Source of the DNA: Subtercola boreus
GTDB taxonomy: Bacteria; Actinomycetota; Actinomycetes; Actinomycetales; Microbacteriaceae
NCBI RefSeq assembly: GCF_003399635.1
Contig: NZ_NBXB01000029.1
Span: 248,001 to 312,000 of the forward strand
Reading direction: 5' to 3'
DNA: 64,000 bases
A program made the position numbers and the translations under genes. The notes beneath the pieces were generated by a model. It saw only the letters and a list, made by a program, of their open reading frames with translations. It did no database searches and was not told the DNA's origin. Below are positions 33,258-40,582 of this stretch, piece by piece. Within the stretch, counting starts at the first letter, position 1. Each line of letters starts with the position of its first letter.

Positions 33258-34444
33258 ACGGGGCGGCGAACGGGGCGGTGAGCCGGGCGCCCGCGTCGCG
33301 CTTCCCCGGCCCGCGCTGGCTGCCCGGGTTCGTCGTCGCGGGGGCGGCGGCGCTCATCGCGTTCCTCCTCCACCTCGTTGTGCCGGCCATCCCTCTGCTC
33401 ACCGCGGCGGTCGGGCTCGGGATGATCGTGGGCCAGATTCCCGCCACGCAGCGGTTGCTCGATACGGTCCTGAAGCCCGGTATCGCGATGGCTGCGCGCC
33501 GGCTGCTCCGGATCGGCATCGTGCTGCTCGGCCTCAAACTCTCGCTCTACGACATCGCCGGCCTCGGCTGGCCGACCATCGTCGTCATCGTGCTCGTCGT
33601 CGGAATCACCTTCGCAGCGACCTTCGGTTTCGGCCGGCTGCTCCGCCTGCCCGGCACCCAGCCGATCCTGATCGCCGCCGGCTTCTCGATCTGCGGCGCC
33701 TCGGCGATCGGTGCGATGAGCGCGGTCACCCGCAGCAAGGACGAGGACCAGGCGACTCCTGTGGCCCTGGTCACGCTCTGCGGCACCCTGGCGATCTTCA
33801 TCCTGCCGGCCCTCCGCTTCCCGCTGGGACTCGACGACGCCGACTTCGGCCTCTGGGTCGGGCTGAGCGTGCACGACGTGGGCCAGGTCGTCGCGACCGC
33901 CCAGATCGCCGGGCCCGTCGCTCTCGCCGTAGCTGTCGTCGTGAAGCTGACGCGCGTGCTGACCCTCGCACCGATGGTCGCGATCGTGGGCTTCGTCGAG
34001 CGCGGTCGCGATCGCCGGGCACTGCGGGCCGAGGAGCAGGACCGGTCGGCGCGGCTCGCACGCCTCGCCGCCGGAACGGCCAGCGACTCCGATGCTGCCA
34101 TCGCGGCAGAGGAGGGCACCGACGAATTCAAGCGCTCCGCCTCCGCCGCGGCATCCGCTGCCCGGGCGAAGCGCCCCGCGATCGTGCCGCTGTTCATCGT
34201 GGGATTCCTGGCCGCGGTGCTGGTGCGCACCTTCCTGCTCGGCGACGAGACCGTGGCCGCCCCGGTGCTCTCGGTGGCGGACACCGCGCAGACCATCCTG
34301 CTAGCGATGGCCCTGTTCGGGCTGGGCTCGAACATCCGTTTCGCCGCCCTCGCCCGCACCGGCTGGCGAGCCCTCATCGTCGGCCTCGCCTCGTGGCTCC
34401 TCATCGCGGTGCTGTCACTCGCGGCGGTCGCGCTCCTCCGCTGA
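33254..34444 (+). CDS. YeiH-family putative sulfate exporter
   Basis: 396 residues with about 10 hydrophobic segments. Family blocks are LGMIVGQIP, RRLLRIGIVLLGLKLS, AAGFSICGASAIGAMSAV and LSVHDVGQVVATA, all typical of the YeiH (UPF0324) family. A hydrophilic Ala/Glu/Arg-rich cytoplasmic insertion lies at about residues 255-310. GTG at 33254 overlaps the mannosyltransferase stop; an in-frame GTG at 33248 is also possible. Relatives are linked to sulfur metabolism, but the transported substrate is not established. Here the coupling to PMT is the only contextual clue. Confidence 0.88.
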   Translation: MNGAANGAVSRAPASRFPGPRWLPGFVVAGAAALIAFLLHLVVPAIPLLTAAVGLGMIVGQIPATQRLLDTVLKPGIAMAARRLLRIGIVLLGLKLSLYDIAGLGWPTIVVIVLVVGITFAATFGFGRLLRLPGTQPILIAAGFSICGASAIGAMSAVTRSKDEDQATPVALVTLCGTLAIFILPALRFPLGLDDADFGLWVGLSVHDVGQVVATAQIAGPVALAVAVVVKLTRVLTLAPMVAIVGFVERGRDRRALRAEEQDRSARLARLAAGTASDSDAAIAAEEGTDEFKRSASAAASAARAKRPAIVPLFIVGFLAAVLVRTFLLGDETVAAPVLSVADTAQTILLAMALFGLGSNIRFAALARTGWRALIVGLASWLLIAVLSLAAVALLR

Positions 34445-34469
34445 GCGCTCCGCTCCGCCGCCCCGTGCA

Positions 34470-34532
34470 CAATTCAGGCAGGCGGCTCCCCCGTCGAACA
34501 TCTCGACACGACGGGCCCCTGTGCCTGAATTG
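34470..34532. repeat. Intergenic palindromic repeat, AATTCAGG family, copy C
   Basis: 63-nt potential hairpin: perfect 11-bp outer arms (CAATTCAGGCA at 34470-34480 with 34522-34532) and an inner CCCGTCG/CGACGGG stem. It lies between convergent stops of the YeiH and acyl-CoA ligase genes. Confidence 0.8.
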
Positions 34533-34603
34533 GGGTCCAGCGCGGCAGACGGCCGGCGGGGCCCTCGCCGGCAGTGGGCGGAGCGACGAGTCAGCCCGCG
34601 GGG

Positions 34604-36211
34604 TCAGCCCGCGACGGGCGCGCCAGTCGCGGCGGGTGCTGCCGCATCCGCATCCGCGTCCGCGCGCGCCGCGTATGCCGCCACCAGCTCGCGCTTCAGT
34701 ACCTTGCCCGACGGGCCGAGCGGCAGCGCCTCCACGATGTCGATGTGGCGCGGGTACTTGTAGGCCGCGACATCCTGCTTGACGAACTCCGAGAGCTCGT
34801 CGACCGTGGCCGAAGCGCCCGCCGCGAGCACGATCGAGGCGACGATCTCCTGCCCGTGCGTCTCGTGCGGCACGCCGTAGACGGCGACCATCGAGACCGC
34901 CGGATGCCCGGCCAGCACCTCCTCGACCTCCCGCGGGTACACGTTGTAGCCATTCCGCAGGATCATGTCCTTCGTACGGTCGACGATCGTGAGGTAGCCG
35001 TCCTCGTCCTTCCGGCCGAGGTCGCCGGTGCGGAACCAGCCGTCCACCATCGCCTTCGCCGTGTCCTCGGGGCGGTTGTGGTACCCGTTCATGAGATTGT
35101 GGCCCCGGATGACCAACTCCCCGAGCTCGCCGGTCGGCAGCAGCACGATGGTGTCGGCCGTGTCGGCATCGGCGATCTCGACATCCACCCCCCAGATCGG
35201 CGTGCCGATCGTGCCTGCGCGGGGCGGCACCCCGACCACGTTGAACGTGGCGACGGGTGAGGTCTCCGTGAGGCCGTACCCCTCGTGGATCTCGGTGCCG
35301 AACAGCTCCTTGAAGCGGTTGATCACCGCGACGGGGATCGCCGCACCGCCCGAGATGCCGTAGCGGAGCGGCGGCCGGGCCTCCGTGCGGGTCGCGGCAT
35401 CCAGAAGCGCGATGTACATCGTCGGCACACCCATGAAGATCGTGCACTGCTGCTCGTTCATCACCCGCAGCGCGGTGTCCCCGTCGAACTTCGGCACCAT
35501 CACCATGGTCGCTCCGGCGCGGAAGACCGTGTTCATCGTGCAGGTCTGCCCGAACGTGTGGAACAGCGGCAGGGCGCCGAGCACCTTGTCATCCTCCTTC
35601 ATGTCGAAGGTCGTCAGCAGCGACACGTTCACCTGCTCGACGAGGGCCAGGTGCGAGCCCTCAGCCCCCTTGGGCGTGCCCGTCGTGCCGCTCGTGTAGA
35701 GGATGGTCGCCGTGTCGAACGGATCGCGCTGCACATACGTGTCGATCGGAACGGACGCCCGAGCCTCGTCCTCGAGCCGCGGCGGCAGCTCGGGGTTCGC
35801 CTCAGGCAGCAGCACGCTCAGCACCGGCACACCGGCGAGCCCCGCGCCCTTCGCGCCCTCAGCCAGCAGCGGGGCTGCGCAGACGAGCAGCTCGGCGCCA
35901 CTGTCGCGGAGCACGTACTCGATCTCCTTGCCCTTCAGCAGCGCGTGGATCGGCACGACGACCCCTCCGAGAGACAGCACCGCGTAGTAGATCCGGGGAA
36001 AGTCGGCGACGTTCGGAATCAGCATGGCCACGGCCGTTCCCGGGCCCACACCCCGGTCCCGCAGGGCTCCGGCGTACTGGCGCGTCTGCTGCCAGAGCTC
36101 GGCGTAGGTGGTCTCGGTTGGGCCGACCACGATCGCAACGTGGTCGGGTGTTCGTCTCGCTGCTTCGACCAGGATCGAGGCAACGGACATCGTGGCAAAA
36201 CCTGTACTCAT
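34604..36211 (-). CDS. Long-chain acyl-CoA synthetase / AMP-dependent ligase
   Basis: ANL-superfamily ligase of 535 residues that activates a carboxylic acid, probably a fatty acid, with ATP and CoA. The P-loop ILYTSGTTGTPKG lies at about residues 170-182. YGLTETSP is motif A5, GWFRTGDLG motif A7 and PSGKVLKREL carries the catalytic Lys. The C-terminus is an Ala/Asp-rich tail. ATG at 36211 is used; ATG at 36190 (MSVASILVE) is an alternative. A perfect 10-bp palindrome GAAGCGCTTC lies just before the start. It is divergent from metY; the acyl substrate is not predictable. Confidence 0.9.
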   Translation of the reverse strand: MSTGFATMSVASILVEAARRTPDHVAIVVGPTETTYAELWQQTRQYAGALRDRGVGPGTAVAMLIPNVADFPRIYYAVLSLGGVVVPIHALLKGKEIEYVLRDSGAELLVCAAPLLAEGAKGAGLAGVPVLSVLLPEANPELPPRLEDEARASVPIDTYVQRDPFDTATILYTSGTTGTPKGAEGSHLALVEQVNVSLLTTFDMKEDDKVLGALPLFHTFGQTCTMNTVFRAGATMVMVPKFDGDTALRVMNEQQCTIFMGVPTMYIALLDAATRTEARPPLRYGISGGAAIPVAVINRFKELFGTEIHEGYGLTETSPVATFNVVGVPPRAGTIGTPIWGVDVEIADADTADTIVLLPTGELGELVIRGHNLMNGYHNRPEDTAKAMVDGWFRTGDLGRKDEDGYLTIVDRTKDMILRNGYNVYPREVEEVLAGHPAVSMVAVYGVPHETHGQEIVASIVLAAGASATVDELSEFVKQDVAAYKYPRHIDIVEALPLGPSGKVLKRELVAAYAARADADADAAAPAATGAPVAG

Positions 36212-36308
36212 GAAGCGCTTCTCTCAGTCGGCATTGACGTGCGTCCAGCTTAGATCGGCAGTCTCAGAACTGCCTGCGAGACCCGCGGCGTCACATTGCG
36301 TAGCAGGG

Positions 36309-36357
36309 GCCTCCGGAGGGCATTCGTGACGATAGCCTCCGGTAGTTTGGAGGCTAT
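36309..36357. promoter_or_regulatory. Candidate operator: two GCCTCC/GGAGG dyads over the metY promoter
   Basis: Distal site: CCTCC-GGAGG (36310-36319), a 10-bp palindrome preceded by G. Proximal site: perfect 9-bp arms ATAGCCTCC (36332-36340) and GGAGGCTAT (36349-36357) around an 8-nt spacer that contains the -10; the right arm includes the A and T of the start codon. The GCCTCC half-sites are 26 bp apart. Confidence 0.6.
36343..36355 (+). promoter_or_regulatory. -10 element (TAGTTT) of metY, leaderless
   Basis: TAGTTT (36343-36348) precedes ATG at 36356 by 7 nt. GGAGG lies only 2 nt from the ATG and is better explained as a dyad arm than as a ribosome site. Confidence 0.5.
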
Positions 36358-37651
36358 GGCAGATCGCGAATACGGTTTCAGGACTCGGGCAATCCACGCA
36401 GGCAACATCCCCGACGAGGTGACCGGCGCCCGCGCGCTGCCGATCTACCAGACGTCGGCGTTCGTCTTCGATGACACGGCGGATGCCGCGGCCCGCTTCG
36501 CCCTGCAGAAGTACGGCAACATCTACAGCCGGCTCGCGAACCCGACCGTCGCTGCCTTCGAGGAGCGCATCGCCAGCCTCGAGGGCGGGCTCGGCGCTGT
36601 CGCGACCGCCAGCGGGCTCGCCGCGCAGTACATCACCTTCGCGTCGCTAGTCGGCGCGGGCGACCACATCGTGTCATCTGCCAACCTGTACGGCGGTTCG
36701 ATCACGCAATTGGATGTCACGCTCCGCCGTTTCGGCGTCGACACCACCTTCGTTCGGAGCTCCGACCCCGCCGACTACGCCGCAGCCATCACCGACAAGA
36801 CGAAGCTGATCTTCGCCGAGACCGTGGCGAACCCCTCGGGCGAGATCGCCGACATCGAGGGGCTCGCCGAGGTCGCCCACGCCCACGGCATCCCGCTCAT
36901 CATCGACTCCACCATCGCCACTCCGTTTTTGAACCGGCCCATCGAGTGGGGAGCCGACATCGTCATCCACTCGGCCACCAAATTCCTCGGAGGCCACGGC
37001 ACTACCCTCGGCGGCGTTGTCGTCGAGAGCGGCCGGTTCGACTGGCACAGCGAGAAGTTCCCGCTGTTCGGCCAGCCCGTGCCGAGCTACGGCGGCCTCG
37101 AGTGGTCGGGCAACTTCGGCGAATACGCCTTCCTGACGAGGCTCCGCGCCGAGCAGCTCCGAGACATCGGCCCCTCCCTCGCCCCCCACTCGGCCTTCCT
37201 GCTAGCGCAGGGCGTCGAGACGCTGCCGTTCCGCATGCAGGCGCACATCGACAACGCGCGGATCGTCGCGGAGTGGCTCGACGCCGACCCCCGCGTCGAG
37301 TACGTCAACTGGGCCGGGCTCCCCGGGCATCCGCACTACGAACGTGGCCTGAAGTACCTGCCGAAGGGTCCGGGTTCGGTCTTCAGCTTCGGTGTGAAGG
37401 GCGGCCGGGATGCCGGACGCACGTTCATCGAATCCGTCGACCTGGCGAGCCACCTGGCGAACATCGGCGACGCCAAGACCCTCGTGATCCACCCCGCGTC
37501 GACCACCCACGCCCAGCTGAACGAGCAGCAGCTCGTCGAGGCGGGCGTGCTGCCCGGCATCGTGCGGATCAGCGTGGGAATCGAAGACCCCGAGGACATC
37601 GTCTACGACCTCGACCAGGCACTGACGAAGGCGACGGAAGGTCTCTCATGA
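36356..37651 (+). CDS. metY: O-acetylhomoserine sulfhydrylase (aminocarboxypropyltransferase)
   Basis: PLP enzyme making homocysteine from O-acetylhomoserine and sulfide, 431 residues. The opening FRTRAIHAGNIPD and the LPIYQTSAFVFDD block are typical of MetY. The PLP Lys is in HSATKFLGGHGTTLGG (about residue 208), and the long C-terminal half matches MetY rather than MetB/MetC lengths (about 380-400). ATG at 36356 is chosen; the longer frame to 36296 would begin within the operator region. It is translationally coupled (ATGA) to the CoA-binding protein gene. Regulation by the overlapping dyad is likely. Confidence 0.95.
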   Translation: MADREYGFRTRAIHAGNIPDEVTGARALPIYQTSAFVFDDTADAAARFALQKYGNIYSRLANPTVAAFEERIASLEGGLGAVATASGLAAQYITFASLVGAGDHIVSSANLYGGSITQLDVTLRRFGVDTTFVRSSDPADYAAAITDKTKLIFAETVANPSGEIADIEGLAEVAHAHGIPLIIDSTIATPFLNRPIEWGADIVIHSATKFLGGHGTTLGGVVVESGRFDWHSEKFPLFGQPVPSYGGLEWSGNFGEYAFLTRLRAEQLRDIGPSLAPHSAFLLAQGVETLPFRMQAHIDNARIVAEWLDADPRVEYVNWAGLPGHPHYERGLKYLPKGPGSVFSFGVKGGRDAGRTFIESVDLASHLANIGDAKTLVIHPASTTHAQLNEQQLVEAGVLPGIVRISVGIEDPEDIVYDLDQALTKATEGLS

Positions 37652-38235
37652 CGCTCACCAACGACACCCCCAACGAGCTCGTGACGGCCCAGCTCTCGAA
37701 CGGCCTGACCTGCTCGGTGCCGTCATCGTCACCCCTCGCGAAGCTGCTGAATTCCCAGCGCACCTGGGTCGGCCCCGATGCGAAGGCACGCCTGAAGATC
37801 CTACGGACGGCGAAGTCGATCGCCATCGTAGGCGCGTCGCCGAACGCCGCGCGCTCGAGCTACTTCGTGGGTACCTACCTCCTGTCGTCGAGCGACTACC
37901 GCGTCTACTTCGTGAACCCGAACGCGAAGGAGATCCTCGGGCAGCCGGCCTACCCGGATCTCGCCTCGCTCCCCGAGGTGCCCGACATCGTGGACGTGTT
38001 CCGCAAAGCCAGTGACATCCCCTCGGTGATCGACGACGTCATCGCGAGCGGGGCGAAGACCGTCTGGGTGCAGCTCGGCATCTGGAACCAGGAGGCGGCA
38101 GAGTACGGCGAGAGCAAGGGACTGACCGTCGTGATGGACCGTTGCATCAAGGTCGAGCATGCCCGCTTCCACGGCGGGCTGCACCTGCTGGGGTTCGACA
38201 CTGGCCAGATCTCGGCGCGCAAGACCCTTCGCTAG
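37648..38235 (+). CDS. CoA-binding domain protein (YccU-like)
   Basis: 195 residues with a Rossmann-type CoA-binding domain (about residues 48-180): SIAIVGASPNAARSSYFVG, VYFVNPNAKEILGQPAYPDL and TVWVQLGIWNQEAAEYGESKG. No CoA-ligase catalytic domain is attached. The start ATG overlaps the metY stop (ATGA), so it is made with MetY. Such proteins may sense or bind acyl-CoA. A role near homoserine acetylation or CoA pools is suggested by context only. The N-terminal 45 residues are polar and not part of the fold. Confidence 0.88.
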   Translation: MTLTNDTPNELVTAQLSNGLTCSVPSSSPLAKLLNSQRTWVGPDAKARLKILRTAKSIAIVGASPNAARSSYFVGTYLLSSSDYRVYFVNPNAKEILGQPAYPDLASLPEVPDIVDVFRKASDIPSVIDDVIASGAKTVWVQLGIWNQEAAEYGESKGLTVVMDRCIKVEHARFHGGLHLLGFDTGQISARKTLR

Positions 38236-38315
38236 GGCGCAACGGTCACGAGGCCGATTGTTACGCGTCCGTGACATTCACCCCCAATGTTCAGGTCGAT
38301 GTCACTGGTCGCCGA

Positions 38316-38328
38316 TAGCGTTGTGTCC
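38316..38328 (+). promoter_or_regulatory. -10 element (TAGCGT) of the rhodanese-like gene, leaderless
   Basis: TAGCGT (38316-38321) lies 7 nt before an in-frame GTG at 38329. Confidence 0.5.
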
Positions 38329-38769
38329 GTGATCATCGCACCCGGTTTCCTCCCCGCAGCTGCCACGCGCTCCGCCGTGCCGGCCATGGTGTCGACCCAG
38401 TGGCTCTGCGATCACCTCGGCTCCGACACGATGGTGGTTCTGGATGCCCGGGGCTTCGGTCTGCCCGACGACCTGTCGGAGGCGCGTTGCACGCGCATCC
38501 CCGGTGCCCTGTTCGCCGATCGGTTCAGCGTGGACGAGGCCTCTTTCCACAGAGTGGCTGAGCGCCTCGGCATCACTTCCGGTGCCACGGTCGTCGTCTA
38601 CGACAGTGGCACAGAGAGCGCACCCGGGGTCACGTCGCCCGCCCTTCGCCTGCAGGAGGCGTTCGGCACTTTCGGCTACGAGCGCGTGAGTGTGCTCGTC
38701 GGTGGCTTCCTGAAGTGGAACGCTGAAGAGCGCCCGGTCGAGTCCGCTGCGGACTCCGCGGCGGCCTGA
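38329..38769 (+). CDS. Rhodanese-like domain protein lacking the catalytic Cys
   Basis: 146 residues if started at GTG 38329; an ATG at 38287 would add 14 residues. One rhodanese fold: VSTQWLCDHLGSDTMVVLDAR at the start, HRVAERLGI, then VVVYDSG where the active loop should begin, and VSVLVGGFLKWNAE at the end. The loop position holds Asp, not Cys, so sulfurtransferase activity is unlikely. It resembles the inactive N-terminal domain of two-domain sulfurtransferases and could bind a ligand or partner. It is close downstream of metY and the CoA-binding gene (93-nt gap) but has its own promoter. Convergent with yyaL. Confidence 0.8.
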   Translation: MIIAPGFLPAAATRSAVPAMVSTQWLCDHLGSDTMVVLDARGFGLPDDLSEARCTRIPGALFADRFSVDEASFHRVAERLGITSGATVVVYDSGTESAPGVTSPALRLQEAFGTFGYERVSVLVGGFLKWNAEERPVESAADSAAA

Positions 38770-38805
38770 CGGCTCTCCCCGCAGCCGATCCCCCGCAGCC
38801 GATCT

Positions 38806-40524
38806 TCAGCCGTCGGACTGCAGCCGCACCATGAGCTCGAGGGCGGCACCGAACCCGATCGGTCGCGACAGTGCGTCGGGGCCGAGAGGCGCAAGCGCCC
38901 GCACCGCCACGCGCCGGTAGGACTCGCCTCCGGTCTCGAGGTGCACCAGGTACGCGGCACGGGCCGCAGCACTGTTGCCCGACGGATACGCCCCCTCAGA
39001 CACATCCCCTTCGAGCAGCAGACCGCGGGCCGCCAGCACCGGATCGCCGCCGCCGGGAACGGCGAACGGGGAGCCCTCGGCTGTCGGCGCGATCACCGTG
39101 TCGAGCAGGTCCGCGCCCGCTCGGCTGTAGCGCGTGTCGCCAGTGGCCGTGCCGAGCTGCAGCAGGGCCGTGGCGAACATTCCGTAGTCTTCGAGCGTCG
39201 CCGGAGCCTCCGAGACGCGGCCGCCGAGCGACGCGCGCACCAAAGTTCCGTCGGAGCGGAGATGATGCTCGAGCAGATAGTCCGCTGCACGCCGGGCAGA
39301 CCCGATCAACGCACTGTCGCCGAACGCCGTTCCCGCGTGCGCGAGTGCGCCGATGGCGAGACTGTTCCAGCCGGTGAGGATCTTGAGATCGAAAGCCGGG
39401 GGCTCCTCTCCCGCGCGCTGCTCGCGATCGAGTTCGTAGTACCCACCCTCGGTGCGGACGCCCGCAACGACACTTTCGGAATCCTGAGCAGACGCGAAGC
39501 CGCCCTCTGGCTGCTGCAGGTGGCTGACAAGGTATCCCGCGATTCCGAGGGCCGTGGCTCGCGCCCAGCCGTGGCCCGCGCCATCCGCGCCGCCCCCGCC
39601 GTCGGCGCCACTGCCGCCGCCCGCACCGCCGGCACCGCCGGCACCGCCGCCGCCTGCAGCTTCTCCCGCACGCTCCGCTGCCTCGTGCTTCTCGGCAGCA
39701 GTCGTGTACGCGTCGAGCAGCAGTGCGTTGTCGTAGAGCATGCGCTCGTAGTGCGGCTCGCTCCAATCCTGCCGGGTCGCGTAGCGGAAGAAGCCGCCCT
39801 CCACAGGATCGCGGAGCGGCGAGCCCGCCATGGCTCGCAGCGTGCGATCGGCCAGGGGGGCATCCATCGCCTGCAGGAACTGTAGCACCGGTGCCACCGG
39901 GAACTTCGGCGCGGTGCCGAACCCCCCGTGCTCGGTGTCCTCGTAGTCGTCGAGTTCGTACACCACCTGGGCCAGCTCCCCGGCGGTGGGCAGCTCGAGA
40001 CTCATCTCGGAAGTGGTCTTCGCTCCTGCCTCGGCGAGTGCCTGCACCAGCTGGCCCGCGGTGCTCTCCACGTCGTCGCGTCTGCTCCGCCAGGCCTCCT
40101 GCACCGCATCCAGAACCTGCTGGAACGACGGATTGCCCTGCACGGCCACCGGCGGGGAGTAGGTTCCCGCGAAGAACACCCGGCCCTGGGGGGTCGCGAA
40201 CACGTTCAGAGGCCAGCCGAGGTTCTGGGTGAAGGCACCAGCGGCCGCGAGGTAGACCGCATCGACCTCCGGATGCTCCTCCCTGTCGACCTTGATGGCG
40301 ACGAAACCGTCGTTGAGGGCGGCTGCGAGAACGGGGTCGCTGAAGCTCTCCCGGGCCATCACATGGCACCAGTGGCAGGTGGAGTATCCGATCGACACCA
40401 GCACCGGCACGTCGCGGCGCACCGCCTCGGCGAAGGCCTCCTCCCCCCAGGGGAACCAGTCGACCGGGTTGTCGCTGTGCGAGCGGAGGTAGGGGCTTAT
40501 CGCGGCGGCGAGTCGGTTGGCCAT
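38806..40524 (-). CDS. Thioredoxin-domain / six-hairpin glycosidase-like protein YyaL (DUF255)
   Basis: 572 residues. The N-terminal thioredoxin-like DUF255 domain has NPVDWFPW and the redox motif STCHWCHVM (about residues 47-55). It is followed by an (alpha/alpha)6 region with [20 protein letters not shown] and [13 protein letters not shown]. Between helices, a Gly/Ala-rich low-complexity insertion of about 30 residues (about 285-316) is encoded by a GCC/GCN repeat-like tract. The function of the family is not established. ATG at 40524 follows TACGCT by 6 nt and is divergent from hrpA; the long antisense frame over hrpA is not coding. Confidence 0.9.
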   Translation of the reverse strand: MANRLAAAISPYLRSHSDNPVDWFPWGEEAFAEAVRRDVPVLVSIGYSTCHWCHVMARESFSDPVLAAALNDGFVAIKVDREEHPEVDAVYLAAAGAFTQNLGWPLNVFATPQGRVFFAGTYSPPVAVQGNPSFQQVLDAVQEAWRSRRDDVESTAGQLVQALAEAGAKTTSEMSLELPTAGELAQVVYELDDYEDTEHGGFGTAPKFPVAPVLQFLQAMDAPLADRTLRAMAGSPLRDPVEGGFFRYATRQDWSEPHYERMLYDNALLLDAYTTAAEKHEAAERAGEAAGGGGAGGAGGAGGGSGADGGGGADGAGHGWARATALGIAGYLVSHLQQPEGGFASAQDSESVVAGVRTEGGYYELDREQRAGEEPPAFDLKILTGWNSLAIGALAHAGTAFGDSALIGSARRAADYLLEHHLRSDGTLVRASLGGRVSEAPATLEDYGMFATALLQLGTATGDTRYSRAGADLLDTVIAPTAEGSPFAVPGGGDPVLAARGLLLEGDVSEGAYPSGNSAAARAAYLVHLETGGESYRRVAVRALAPLGPDALSRPIGFGAALELMVRLQSDG

Positions 40525-40536
40525 GCTCCCAGCGTA
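40525..40536 (-). promoter_or_regulatory. -10 element (TACGCT) of yyaL, leaderless
   Basis: TACGCT (40531-40536, minus strand) lies 6 nt before ATG at 40524. Confidence 0.55.
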
Positions 40537-40567
40537 CGTGCCCGGTCCCGCGGCCGAGCGTCGCTTG

Positions 40568-40582
40568 TAGAATGGAACGCCC
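40568..40582 (+). promoter_or_regulatory. -10 element (TAGAAT) of hrpA
   Basis: TAGAAT (40568-40573) is 9 nt before ATG at 40583. This leaves at most a 2-3-nt leader and no ribosome site. Confidence 0.5.

Noticed and set aside
36212-36356. SAM or other riboswitch upstream of metY
   Set aside because: The predicted transcript starts at or next to the ATG, leaving no leader. The dyads fit DNA operators better.
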